Shown one piece after another: positions 34,067 through 45,600 of a stretch of DNA of 64,000 nucleotides. Each line of letters begins with the position of its first letter. Positions within the stretch are counted from its first letter, which is position 1. Location: positions 1,709,328 through 1,773,327 of the forward strand of contig BCIO01000004.1 in assembly GCA_001599975.1 (NCBI GenBank), read 5' to 3'. The notes beneath the pieces were generated by a model. It was given only the letters and a program-made list of their open reading frames with translations, ran no database searches and had not been told where the DNA came from. The stretch is from Cystobasidiopsis lactophilus (taxonomy: Eukaryota; Basidiomycota; Agaricostilbomycetes; Agaricostilbales; Chionosphaeraceae). A program made the position numbers and the translations under genes.

Positions 34067-34611
34067 GATGGCATTTGCAGACCAAACGGCACCTGCACAC
34101 GACGCCTGTTGCCACAAGTCTCCGATTTAAACCTATGGAGAAAGGGTGGACGGCGGCAAAGCAGGCAACATGACAAGCTGGTTGCAGCGAACCATGTTGT
34201 TTTCCTCCAAAATCAAGGCGCCCGCCGTTGGCTGGAAGGCTTCGATTCTGGTCCGCTTGTCGAGTACAAGAATTCTGCCTCTTCAAAATTGCATGCTATA
34301 ACAGAGGCCGCTCTCGCATTCCCTTGAGGAAACCAGCTCCACCTTCGAAAATCAAAAAAGGTCCCAAGCCCTCCTCCACGAAAACGGACGCCAAGCCCAC
34401 GCAAAAAGACGGAGAGACCGATGAGGGACACCTTGAGAGGGCGGAAGCACGGCCAAAAGAGAGAACGGCGTTTGAAACATGAGCTCGACACCCGAAGGTG
34501 GTGCTCAAATGCCAAATCGCCGCTTCAAGTTAGACTATGCCGTCGCCTCCGCAAGCTGGCCACACCGGTGAGCTCTGAGTCGGTATGTGCGCCAGGAACG
34601 GTGTGCGAAAA
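34067..34611. other. Intergenic region between 5-phosphatase and HAC1-like gene
   Basis: 545 bases between two minus-strand genes: the promoter of the phosphatase and the 3' UTR of the bZIP gene. Open frames here are short and overlap one another. I see no repeat or RNA gene. A long 3' UTR would fit a HAC1-type message, whose 3' UTR often helps recruit the RNA to Ire1, but nothing in the sequence proves that. Confidence 0.45.
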
Positions 34612-34630
34612 TCACTTCTTCTTGAGGTCA

Positions 34631-35656
34631 TCAGGCGACCAAGTGGTCGAAGAGGGGGAGGCCGCCGCTTTCAAAGCTGCCCGCATCCGGTTGCTCGACG
34701 AGGAAGGGAGAGAAATCGTCAAGAGGATGGAAGAGCGCGGCGTTTGGATAGTGACCGTCGAAAAAGTGGGCTTGCGGCTGGAAAGTGGCTGCCGAGAGTT
34801 GGTTGGCCAGCTGTGTGGCGTTCCAGATGGTTTCGAAGTCCGACGTTGTGAAGTCCGGTTGGGCAGTGAAGTCCACCGGGTTGCTGTTGCCGAAGGGCGG
34901 CGAGCTGGTGAGGACGCTGGTCGAAGAGGATGGCCCCAACTCCGCTGCGGGGAGTTTCGCTCGCGTGCTACGAGAGAAGAATTGGGGACCAAGCTCGACG
35001 AAGGCGCGCTGCCAGCCAGGCCAGTGGCGTCGACAGAGAGCATCATAGGGGAGATGCTATTGACCGGGGTGTGAGAGGCGGCGGAAGAAGAGGCGACCGG
35101 GGCCGGGGTGATGGAAGCTGCGAGAACGCGAAACTGGGCCTCGAGGTCGTCCAGGCGGGTCTGAAGGCCCTGACGGTGGGACTGCTCTTGAGAGAGCTGG
35201 TCGCGTAAGGCAGAGTTCTCGGACTCGAGCTCCGTGATCCGGTCGGCGTTGGTGGCGGTGGCCGAGGGGGAAGGCGAGAAGGGAGTGGCGGAGCCCGCGT
35301 TGGCGAGCTGCTCTTCAAGCTCGGCGACCTTGGACTCCAGCTCTTCAACATGAGCCTTCTTGCGATCGCGGGACACCTGGGCGGCCTCTGTATGCGCAAC
35401 GCATTGTTTTGAGACTTTAAAACTGCTGACGTGGCAATGAAAACACGCACGTCGATTGCGCTCTTTACGAGCAGCCTGCCTGGTCGCCTTGTCGGCGTCC
35501 TTCCTGCCAGCGTTTGTGCGCTTGCGAGGGCCAGAGGTGCCTGACCACAAGATGAGCATGGGTCGGGCAAGACCAGCGGACAGCAAGCTCACCTCCTGAA
35601 GACGAGTCGTCCTCACTGTTATATGCTTCAGACTCGGGCGTGGCTTTTCTCTTCAT
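34631..35656 (-). CDS. HAC1: HAC1/XBP1-type bZIP transcription factor (unfolded protein response)
   Basis: Conventional exons are 35656-35593, 35540-35451 and 35387 onward. The basic region reads KERNRQAAQVSRDRKKAHVEE and leads into a leucine zipper, matching the N-R-x-A-A-Q-x-S-R-D pattern of Hac1/XBP1 factors, which drive ER-stress genes. Read straight on, exon 3 stays open to 34612 (309 residues in all) with a Ser/Pro/Arg-rich tail that looks like an off-frame translation. A second frame from about 34947 to 34631 encodes a natural tail (DFTAQPDFTTSDFETIWNAT and onward). Removing 34948-34967 (20 nt) joins the two and gives 296 residues. Both ends of that 20-mer lie in stem-loops of the Ire1 type. 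Spliced CDS: 35656-35593, 35540-35451, 35387-34968, 34947-34631. Confidence 0.85.
34938..34974 (-). promoter_or_regulatory. Twin Ire1-type stem-loops flanking a 20-nt unconventional intron
   Basis: In the mRNA sense the 5' hairpin is CTCG-TAGCACG-CGAG (34974-34960), with a 4-bp stem and 7-nt loop. The 3' hairpin is AACTCC-CCGCAGC-GGAGTT (34956-34938), with a 6-bp stem and a 7-nt loop identical to an XBP1 loop. Cleavage after the third loop base of each removes 34967-34948. The 3' loop fits the consensus CNGCNGN fully; the 5' loop keeps the central G-C but differs at positions 1 and 6. The excised length of 20 nt equals that of filamentous-fungal hacA introns and shifts the frame as needed. 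Confidence 0.75.
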
Positions 35657-35937
35657 CTGTATTGGTATGTGAGCTTTGATGGTTTGAGGAAGAAGAGCGG
35701 GAGGCCCACGTCGGCAGGCTACGTGGCAGTTGCGGGAAGAGCTGCTTGGCTTGGTTCTTGGGCAGGGGGGAAAAAAAAATCGGTGGCGATGCTTGCGACG
35801 TGGCACTTGCTTTCAAGGCGAAATGCGTAAGATTCAGAAGGTCGTGAAAAATCAATTGTACAATGCAAATCCGAAGCACTGAGTGCAGCTCGGAGCCAAA
35901 AGCGCGGCCACCTCTGCCAATAGCAAACGTATCAGGA

Positions 35938-38900
35938 CTACTCAGTCCGGTGGTGCAAAGGACAGCCTCTTCCCCTCTGCAACCAGGCGGTGATGCAAGC
36001 CTTGTGGAAGAAGCAGAAGCAGGCCATGCGTGCCACCTCTGCCCCAACCTCGAAGGTCTCAAAGCAAATCTCACAATCTGCGCACACTCCGGCGTTAGGT
36101 TGGGCTTGCACCAGAAAATGGCCAAAGAGCCCACCTTGCCCCACCAGTGTTGAGGCGCCCAGCTTGAAGACCAAGTACCGGGGCGCAGTCTGCGCCGAGT
36201 GGCCTCCCTCGAGGCAGCGCCGAACGTGCTCCTCTTGGTCCTGTTGGTTGGCAAGCGAAGAGAGTTGGAAGCCGCAGACCGGGCATTCGCTGAGCACTGA
36301 CTGCTGAGAGCTGATGGAAGCGGCCAGAGGCGAGGCGGGCGTCATGGCAGAGGCGGGCAGCATGGCTGTGAGTAGATCGGACGAGAGGGGCAGGCCAGCA
36401 GAGCGGCCAGCCCTCTGCGCCAACTCAGCGTGGCAGGGATCGCAGGTCCGCTGAACAGGGCTGGTGGCGATGGAAAGGCGAAACAGCGGTTCTGCGTTGC
36501 TGTCGAACACAATTTCGCTCGGCTCCAGTTGGTCAAAATTGTTTGAGCAGCTCGCGCAGACGACGGAGCCGCACAATCGGCAGTGGTGTCGGCGCCTCAG
36601 GAACGAAAATGCAGCGGCGCATCGCCGGCACTGCACGGCCTCTTCATCTCGTTCCCACCGTGGTGAGGCAGACACGGGGGTGGGGAGGGCTTGCGTGGAT
36701 GGCGTACGAGTCAAAGGCGCTTCTCGTGTGGGAACTCGAAAGTCGGAGGCTTGCTGCAGGTGAGGCGTCAAGTCCGGAGGCCTATTGCCGGAAGACCCAG
36801 CGGCCGAGGTATTGAAGTAGTCGGTTGTCGGAGTAGAAGAGGAGCTCTCGTCAAAGGGGTCATGATTCGATGGCGCGTAGACGAACGGCTCTTCGGATTC
36901 TGTGCGCACAGCCGGAAATCGTCAGACACACGGACAGGGGCGACGCGAAAGGCCCACCTGGATCATCGTCGTCGAGTGCACTCTGGCTCTTGACTTCGCC
37001 TAGCCTGGCTGCGTAAGTTTCAAGCAACGCGCTAGCTTGCTGGGCTCGCTCAACGTCCTCGTCGGCTGGCGGTGTGAATCTCGCCGTCAGTTCGGGAAAG
37101 CAAAACGAGAAACTCGGGGGCAGCAACGCACACAAGAGGCCGATACGAAGCTCCGAAATGGCAGACTCCAGCCTCAAAATGAGCTTGCGTGCCTCTGATT
37201 TTCCTGTCGGGTCCGCCTGTATCGTCTGCCCAGACCGCACGCTTCCATCTTTCGAGTCGAGCCGGTGATGCACGCCCGCCTTGAACCGCGCGCGAGCCAC
37301 ATAGTCAGCGCCGTCAGGAGCCGACATGTCGCTGAGCTCTTCCGAATGGTCCCCAGAAGAGGACGAGCGCAGCCTCAGGGCCGGCCCATCCAGGTCTGCG
37401 AAAGGCAACCCTGGCCGGTCGAGACGGCGGCGTATCACACGGCACCACCGTCGCCGCCTGACCCACTTGTTGGAGCTGCCCAGCGGAGCTGTCGTCTGAT
37501 CCATCAGGCGCTGCAGTTCTTGGGGAGGCTCTGGCACCCAGCGTTCGCTCGGGTCGTCAAAAGATTTTGCGTAAGACCATCCGTTTGAAGCGTCCGAACG
37601 GGGGCTTGACAGATCGGGGAACCAGTCGCTAATGAAAAAGTGGGAGCGCTCCGTCGAAGATGTAACTTTTTGAATAGCGCTGGAGGCAAAATAGGATGAT
37701 GTTGACGCGGAGGAGAACTCAGAGTGCGTCGAGGCCCCGGAAAAACTGCGAGTCGCGGCGTGGCGGCGAGGATTGGACGAGGACGAGTTACTGCGGGGCC
37801 GGCCCTGGTCTTTCTTCGATTGCTCTGCCGCGTAGGCGGTGGCAATCTGCGGCAGCACAATTTGGAAGGGGTTTTCGGCGGTCGGTAAGCCTAGGTCGGA
37901 GCGATACACCGGAAGATGAAACTTGGTGGCGTTGATTCCATCATAAGAAGGCGGGACTGATAAAAAGGATCAACCAGAGACCAATAAAGAGCTATGGGAG
38001 ACGACGCACGGGTGTACGGGGAGCGATTATCTGCTTTCGTGATAGCTGCAGATGTAAAGCAAGCTCTGTGGCCAAGGGAGCTCAGTCGGAGGTCCAGGCG
38101 TTGGTTCTCGTGCAGTACTACGGCGACTGAAAGGTGGAAAGCCAACGGGTTGTAAGGAACGCGCTCGTCGAGGGGCTTTGAAGCCTGCCGCTGTTCCCAA
38201 AGCGCTGCTTCTGCCTGTGCCAGAAGCTCGCAAGTCCAGACTTCGCTGACGGCGGCCGCATCGTAAGCGCTCTCGCCGAAATTGTTCCTCTGAAACGGAT
38301 CCGCCAGGCCTTTTGAAAGCAAGAAGTTGACCACCGGCACTGTTCCGTGCAAATCAAGCCTGGTCTCGCACCGAAACGCCAATCCTACGCACTCATGCCC
38401 TTAGATGCTGCCACCATGAGAGGTGAATAACCAAGCCTGTAGCCCCCCTCACTGTCAATCAGGATCCAAGCCTCAAGGAGGGAAGGAGCAAGAACGCGCC
38501 TTGAGGTGCGGTCGGCCTCAACCCCCACATCGATCAGGAATCGGACGATGTCGAGGTAGCCCTTTGAGCAAGCTGTGTTCCGTCGCAATGTCAGACACAA
38601 AACGCCGAACGACGAAGGGTTACAGCGTACCATTGTGCAAGCTCGTCCACCCGTCCGCGTCTGCGGCTTCGGCAGCCTCTTTGCCCCCGCCTGCCTCTAC
38701 AAGCACCTTGACGATGGCCAGGTGGCCTTTGAGGGCGGCGACATGAAGAGGCGTTTCCCCCGAAGCATCCTCCAAGAGCATGGCGCCTTCGCTCAACAGG
38801 TATTCAACGCAATGCAAGTGACCCCTTGATGCGGCGTAGTGCAATGGCGTGAGGCTTGACACCTTCTTTGGCGTGTTGGCTAAGGCAAAGGCGGTTGGAT

Positions 38901-39147
38901 AATCCTGGGGCCTTGGTTGAGGGTTGAAGAGGGCCTCCACGCTTGATAGAGAGCCAGAAGAGGAGGCCGAGCAGACATCGTCGACCAGCCGCTGTAGATA
39001 CGACGACGTTGAAGCGAGGCCCAGTTCAGGCAGCGCATGGTTTCGGGGCGTCACCGAGAAGGCAGCCGCAGAAGACGACGCCGTGGGCGCCTTGATTGGG
39101 ATGGCCTCGGCCGCGTGCAATGTCAATGGATCGTCGGTCACCTCCAT
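35938..39147 (-). CDS. Ankyrin-repeat, FYVE and RING finger protein
   Basis: Exons 39147-38631, 38572-38393, 38339-38010, 37956-36958 and 36899-35938 give 995 residues. Ankyrin repeats lie at about 75-270 (SLTPLHYAASRGHLHCVEYL, GETPLHVAALKGHLAIVKVL, YSPLMVAASKGMMPVVNFL). A middle region has GWSYAKSFDDPSERWV and NKWVRRRRWCRVIRRRLDRP. A FYVE finger starts near 766 with FLRRRHHCRLCG, the PI3P-binding signature. A C-terminal RING-H2 finger (CEICFETF, CFFHKACITAWLQ, CPLH) ends the protein. It is probably an endosomal or vacuolar-membrane E3 ligase that binds PI3P; that role is inferred from the domains. I recall this layout from basidiomycete genomes. The start at 39147 was preferred because longer forms would run into the divergent PLP-enzyme gene. 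Confidence 0.85.
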
Positions 39148-39322
39148 GTGTGCATCATGAGGTAGTGGCAAGTCGATAGGCAACCTCGAGCAGGGGCTGG
39201 TGGACGTCGCAATGAGACCAGTCGATGCTCCCTCTCGGACGACGAGGAGACCTGGTCTGGACAGCAGGACAATCCTACAATATATCCTAACCGATATTTC
39301 ACATCCCTCACTGCTTGCTATC

Positions 39323-41080
39323 ATGGAGTCATTGGCTCTGGAGTCCCTCATGGTGCACGGAGACGACGAGCTCAACTTCGAGTCGTCCGTGGCGCCAAGT
39401 CTCTCTGTTTCGACTACCTTCAAGATGCCATTCCCAGAGAGTGGGACTTATAAGGAGGAAAACTTCGATCCTGCCGACGTTTCCAGTCGCCACGTCTACT
39501 CGAGGTACTCCCAGCCTACTCTCATTCGCGCCGAGAAACTGCTTTCCCATTTGCTCGACGGCAAAGCCATCTTATACTCTTCTGGCTTGGGTGTATGTTG
39601 TCGAAAGATATGGTTAATGGAGAGAGAAAGTTTATACTTTTGGAGCAAGGCTGCCATGGCCGCATTGATGTTTGCTTCGCCCGATGTAATCGCGATTGGT
39701 GCGTATCTGGCACTATTTCACAGCTCAGGCCAGGATCTGAAGCCACAGAAAGGGGACGGGTACCATGGTTGCCACGCCGTAATCGAAGAATACTCTCGTA
39801 TTCGGAAGAATGTCGTAAGAAGGACTTGCTATAGCCGTCATTGCCCAACTCAGCTAGCTCTTGGGAGACAGAAAGTGCTGGATCTCGACGACGAGTATCC
39901 CGAAGGCACGCTGTGCTGGCTGGAGTCGCCCCTGAACCCTACAGGTGAATGCAAAGATATCCAAAAGCATGCGGACAAGGTGCACGCCTCCCATGGCAAG
40001 CTGCTGATCGACGCCACCTTTGCGCCACCGCCGATGGGCGTCTCGCCGTTCAAGTTTGGCGCAGACATCGTCATGCAGTGAGACCCTTCCATCCATCGTT
40101 CGGCAAGAGGAAGTGGACCTCAGCACGAACTATCTGCAGCTCGGCCACAAAATACTTCTTCGGGCACTCCGATGCGCTGGGAGGTACACATTTCACCATT
40201 GCATTGTGGATATCCATCCACTCAAATCTGTGGCAGGCGTTCTGGCGGTGCGCAATGTGGAAGATTGGAGGAGGGTAATTTTCCAGTCTCATAGTAGTCC
40301 GTAGGAGACGCTGAGGTAAGGTGCAGTTGTGGGCCGGGCGCACCTTCGGTGGAGCTGTCCCGGGCTCGCTCGAGGCCTGGTTGCTGCTCCGCTCTTTGAG
40401 GACGTTGACTGTGGTACGTTCGGCCAACCGAACCTGCAGGGCGATCGTTGACATGTCTGACCAACAGCGCGTTGAGCGGCAGGCGGCCACCGCGACAAAA
40501 CTGGCAGCCTGGCTAGACGAGGTTGCCACCAACGCTCCGCAAGAGGGTCAATGGCACGACGACTGCCCAGGTGGGTGGCTTCCATGATACACCCGCAGCG
40601 CTAGTCCGAAAGTCCGTGTTCCAGGAGGAGTCATTAGGAGCGTATCGCATGCCAGCTTGCAGGGCAAGCGGGGCAGCTATGACCCCTTCGCTGGACCTCA
40701 CCCCCAGCTGACGTCCGGACCTGCCTGTTTTTGCATCAACTTATTCGACGAGCAATTAGCCAAGTGGTTCCCTCATCACTTGAACCTCTTTTTCACGGCC
40801 ACGTCTTTGGGTGGAGTGGAAAGCTTAGCCGAGCAACGTGTTCGTTCAAGCAAGAGCGAGGACCCCAGACTAAGCAAGCGCTTCACTGCGGTGGAGAATG
40901 ACATCCTCTGACCCGTGTCTAACAGTTCGCTTGAGCATTGGTCTCGAGGATTTGTCCGATCTGAAATTGGACATTCGCAAGGCTTGCAAGATTGTGCTCA
41001 AGGTAACCGCTCTCGCTTTCGAGACGCTAATGCGCAAGCTCAAATACAAACCAACAGAGAGAGAAGCCATGAATCTATAA
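39323..41080 (+). CDS. Cys/Met-metabolism PLP-dependent enzyme (cystathionine gamma-synthase-like)
   Basis: Exons 39323-39592, 39650-39698, 39753-39814, 39872-40077, 40140-40183, 40237-40274, 40321-40413, 40468-40570, 40625-40873 and 40926-41080 give 422 residues. Landmarks: HVYSRYSQPTLIRAEKLLS, DGYHGCHAVIEEYSRI and WLESPLNPTGECKDI. LLIDATFAPPP follows, then HSATKYFFGHSDALGG with the PLP-binding lysine and TATSLGGVESLAEQRVRSS. The ending LIRLSIGLEDLSDLKLDIRKA is typical. Such enzymes act in transsulfuration of cysteine, homocysteine and methionine; the exact reaction is not fixed by sequence alone. Intron 9 (40874-40925) starts GCAAGC, a GC-AG intron. A further intron at 41003-41057 may move the stop to 41072. 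Confidence 0.88.
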
Positions 41081-41169
41081 GCTCGCGGGGGTGGCATGCA
41101 ATTTTGAGAGAACGAGAGGCTAAATACAAAGACGAATGGCTGGGCAAATGCGAGGGTTCGTTACAAGTG

Positions 41170-42267
41170 TTACAAGTGTTTGGCGAAAACGCCGAGTTCG
41201 TCCGAGCGCGATCCCTTTATCGTTGCAAAAGGGGAAGATGGGAAGGGTGGCGAGTAAGGCGGCAAACTGGTATCGGGCGACGTTGCGAACATCTCGCCGC
41301 TGATGACAGGAGAGTATAAGAAGATTGGCTCGGAAGCCTGTGGAGCATGACCGTAGCGTCGCTGACACATTCGGTCGTCGAGCTTGGGACTGCGCGCCGT
41401 CGCGAGAGAATCGGGACTTGTTGGCCGAGGGATCGGAGAAGCCAGCACGGTTGGAGCTGAGGGAGGTGACAAGAGGAGCGCTGGGCGTTGGAGTTTAGAG
41501 TCCCCCGGCTGGAAAAGGGGTTGGAACGGATAGGTCGAGTAGGTGTTGGCCCGGCGGCGCGGCAGATTGGCCATGTCCAACTCGGTAAATGCTGGCTTGC
41601 CCAGCAAGTTCAGACTCTGCCGTCTCAACAAGAACCGGTAGTGGGTCCACAGGATGTTGACCATGTGTGCCCTTAGAGCCTGTAACTTGCATCGTAAGTG
41701 GCGTCTGGAAAAGACAGGGAAGTGTGAGACGCACGAGGAGAATCGCCACAGCCAGCATCCCGGCGATCGCCACCAAAGAGAAGCGCCGCTCGCAGCTTTC
41801 CAGCCCGTCCGACAACAGATCCAACATAACCCATTCTCGTAGGCTAGCGAGCGTCTGGCCGCTGGTCAGGGTGACGCAAACGAGATGTCCGAGGGAGGAA
41901 GCGCCGAGTTTGGAGATGGTGATCCCTAATGCCGCAATGATCGTAAGGGTGAGCGCAGTGTCTAGGAGCTGGTAGAGGGCGAAAAAGCGGATGGAGGGCA
42001 GGTGGCAATCGGCCAGGCCTTTGAGGCCTGAGCAGCAGGCAACGCAGCCCAGAAACGCCAGCACCCGAGCGAGGGACACTAAGAGGTGGATGCCTGTCTC
42101 CTCGTCGGGCCCAGACAAGAAGACAACCAAGAGCGCATTCCAGACCAGCGAAAGAGCCGTCCACCCAATCAGGACTCCTCTGCACCTTCACGTCAAACAC
42201 CAAGCACTGGGATACCAGCTCGGACTTACCTCCTAGGCAGCCCAAGCGCCTTCCGCTTGGCGGCCAT
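41170..42267 (-). CDS. Multi-pass membrane protein, unknown
   Basis: Exons 42267-42230, 42179-41735 and 41679-41170 give 330 residues. Residues about 12-165 hold several hydrophobic helices (VLIGWTALSLVWNALLVVFL, LARVLAFLGCVACCS, ALTLTIIAALGITI, AIAGMLAVAILL). A cytosolic tail follows with HYRFLLRRQSLNLLG and a long Pro/Ser-rich end. No family is recognised. The two introns are GT-AG (50 and 55 nt); the second keeps a natural frame across the last helix. The gene lies between the convergent PLP-enzyme gene and the formin gene. Confidence 0.65.
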
Positions 42268-42629
42268 ACTGGAGAAGAGGCCTTTGGTGCAGGAGCAACT
42301 GTCGCAAATCGAGGCTGCCTTCCGAACGGTTCGTGGTCGAGTTCAACCGATGTCCGCTCGACCTGGCTTGGTGGGGTGGAACCTCAACCGTTTGGCCGCT
42401 GTTGGTACAAGACTCGCTGGATCTCGATGGACGTTTGTCACAAGAAGAAGCTATCGTGGCCATGAGGACGCAGCTGATTGCGTACAAACAAAGGATCTTC
42501 TGACGAGACCCCAGAGCCGGTGGCGGCCCTTGCACGCTTGCACGCTGCAGCCCGCGGCCATCCCGCGCTCGTCGCCGGTCCGTGAGTAACCAAGCACCCA
42601 CTCTTCCTTGGCGTTAGCATCTCCACGAT
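42268..42629. other. Intergenic region
   Basis: 362 bases between the formin stop and the start codon of the membrane protein gene, both on the minus strand. I see no gene or repeat; it should hold the formin 3' UTR and a promoter. Confidence 0.5.
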
Positions 42630-45600
42630 CTAGCTGTCCAGAAAGATGCGGGAAAGAGGGCGAGTGTTACGCTGCCGCTTGATAGCCGTGCCCGTCTTGA
42701 CATCCCGGAGCGCCTTGTCGAAATCACCGCGCCCGATTGACCGCTTGCCACTGTCGCCAACTCCCAGTCGAATTGGGGACTGGAGTCCGGGAGGTTGACC
42801 AGCTTTGAGGGCAGCTTTCATTTCCTGCCGCGAAGGTGCCGCCATCCTGGCTTTCCGCCTGGCGTATTCTGTCATCTCTTCATCAACACGCTGGACCAAG
42901 GAGGAGAAGGCCACGATGGTGCCAAAAAAGTCTTCTGGGGTGCAACCCGCCGGATCCTGGCCGAAGTAGATAAAGGTATCCTTGAGCGCGTCTTCGAGCT
43001 GCGCCGTGAGCTGGCGCAGGACGTCGACAGCGGGTCGAGCTTTCGAGATGAACTTCTGCGTCCGAAGTCTAGTCTGCAAACCGACCAACCAATGACACCT
43101 GCAGAATGGCATACCTCCATCACAGCCACGTAGTGGTCTTGAGACATGCCAGAGGGTGTCTTTCGGACAACATTAGTGCCGAGGTCGGCCTGGGTGAGCC
43201 CAGTTTGAAGTTGCGAAGCGGTGTCTCGCAAAGCGCCAAAGGAAACTGGAGTTTTTATCGATTTAGCTTGGCCCTTGTCTCAAGTTCGTTGGCTCACCTC
43301 TGGAGGCCGCTTCCACGTGGCTTAGGTCTTCTATGAAGTTCACCAGGTTCTCTTGGCGCAAATGCTTGACGATGAAGTGTAGCAGGGTGGGCGAGCCCGA
43401 GCGACTGTCATTGGATTTGACCTCCGAGAGCTGGCCAAAGCCCAGCTTTTAGCGAAGTCAAGAGTTCAAGAGCGTTCAGTCATACTTTGAGAAGGGCTCC
43501 CAGATGAAATCCGGCTGCGTTGCCCCGAAAGGTGGATGCATTCAAAGTATTCCCAATCGCCAGGACGATCTGGGAGACGCCAGGGGTCAGAAATGCAGAG
43601 CGATTCATATGAGACCTCTTACAGCCAGCACACGCTTGAGCGCACTCGAGTGGCGAACCTCCTTGATCGCTGCTTGTAGGATGTTGAGCTCTGGCTTGAC
43701 TTCTTCCAATTCCAGATCAAAGCGCATTCTGAAGATCATGGGCTGGATGCGGTCATAATAATGCGGAACGGCCAAGAGTTCTCGCATGAATTGGTCGCTC
43801 TTGGACAAGACCGCGAGATCCCCCGTGTACGACCTGATGGCGGCAGCCTAAGACGAGCGTATCAGCGCGCTTCTGCCTCGCAGCAAGGACTATGGCTCAC
43901 CTCCTCAGGCGAGGGCGCGTTTTGCTTCAGAGTTTGCAGCATCGTCACGGAGAAGCGAGCCTCGTCGACCGCCAGAAATGCGTCGCGAAGGGTGACGAAC
44001 GAGAGCTTGGAGCGAACCAGAAGAACTCCTGCTTTGGACTTAGATCGGACTCGTCCTTTCTAGAAACTCTGCGCACCGAGGTTGTTGGCCTTGTTGAGCG
44101 CCATGAGCGTGGGATGTTTGGCAGCAGGGGCTGAAGCCGATGGGTTGGCTCTGGCTGGGGCGCCTGCTGCCGCGAACGCCGACTGCAATGCTGTGACGTC
44201 GATGTTCGCCTCTTGCAGCACAGAAACGTCGGACCAGACCGTGTTTTTCAGGTTGGTCTGGGCGACCTTGTTCCAGTGTAAGGGCTTCAGCTTCACAACA
44301 GGCTTCGTCGCCGCTCCTTTGAGTTGGACCAAAGGCGGCACCTGGGAAGGACGGCCTTTGATAAGTGGTGGTGGTGGTGGCGGCGGCGGCATCAAGCTTG
44401 ATTGTGTGGGTGATGCCAGAAGTTTGGGAAGCTTTGGTGCTCGAGGGGGCGATGGTAGAGGCGGCGGAGGCGGAGGTGGAGGGACCATCGGCGCATGTAC
44501 CATGCTAGTCGCCACTTTCGATGAGGATAGCGGTACAAGACTAGATTCGGTTTCCACAGTTTTCGCAGCCAGCGCTGGCAGAGCTGGCGGCGGCGGTGGC
44601 GGTGGTGGTGGTGCCGCCCGGCTGGGAGTCGCGAGTTGGATGTCGGAGAGCTTGATTCGTCGACTTTGACTGGCAGCCTGAACCGAAGCCGCTATCTGGC
44701 TTTTGAGGGCCGCCACCTCAGAAGTGAGCACTGCAATCGCGTCGTCGCGAGCCGCGAGAGCTTCGATAGATTTTGCAGCGAGCTCTTGCGCGTCTGAGGC
44801 AGTAGTGCTACTGGTGGGACCGTCATCTTGTTTGGTGGCGTGGAATCTGGTATACACGGATTCAAGAGCTCGCTTCAGGTACGTTGCTTCTTTTTCAGAG
44901 GTGTGGCAGGCGTCCTGAAGCTCCAAAATCTGACGGAACAAGATTTCAGCTGACGTCGCAAGGTAGGCAGATGAAGTCCTACCCGGTCCTTCAGCACGGT
45001 GATCTCGTCGACCAGAGTCGTCCACTGGCGATTTCGTTCTGCGCGCTCCTTTTTGGCAGACTCGGGCTTTAAGGATAGCAGTCAAGCAAGTTCTGACGCC
45101 TGGGCGGAGCTGGGCTCACATCCTCGAGCTTGGTGGCCTTGCCGACGCGCTCCAGCTGAGCCTGAAGCTCCAATACCTGCCTTTCTTTGTCGACAAGGCG
45201 CTGAATGACACCGGAAAAGGTCTATAGGAAGCTCAGAGCCGCTCCATCCGCAAGCCAGGGAATGCAGCTCACTTCGGGTTCGCGATTCGATGGCGCTCCG
45301 AAGTCGATCGGGGGGCGTCGCGAGGGAATAGCACGCATGGTATTGGTCTCTGCAATTTGGTCGTAGAGCTCAGACTTCAGGTTCGACCTCTGCGTCAGAC
45401 TGTCAGCGGAGCTGATCCGGGCGTTCAGAGATACACCACCCACCTCTTCGTCCAATTCTTCCACCTTGGCACGCAGGTCTTCCAGCTCCCGGAGAAAGGC
45501 AGTGGGTACGCTGGCTACGTCAGATCGGTCTGAAGGCAGAACCACAGCGCAGTGGCCAACTACATGCTGAATCGAAGCCAGATATTCGATCAAGAATTGG

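Noticed and set aside
34421-35074. A 217-residue plus-strand frame opposite the HAC1-like gene
   Set aside because: Antisense shadow of the bZIP gene; no recognisable domain and no start context.
35041-35100. CCG|CCG near 35082 as the 5' site of the unconventional HAC1 intron
   Set aside because: It is in the right phase, but the flanking bases do not form a stem, while the hairpin at 34960-34974 does and gives the usual 20-nt length.
39148-39423. A longer N-terminus for the ankyrin-FYVE-RING protein
   Set aside because: It would overlap the coding start of the divergent PLP-enzyme gene; ATG 39147 is the better start.
44082-44669. A Gly-rich 195-residue plus-strand frame
   Set aside because: It is the reverse complement of the formin FH1 polyproline region.
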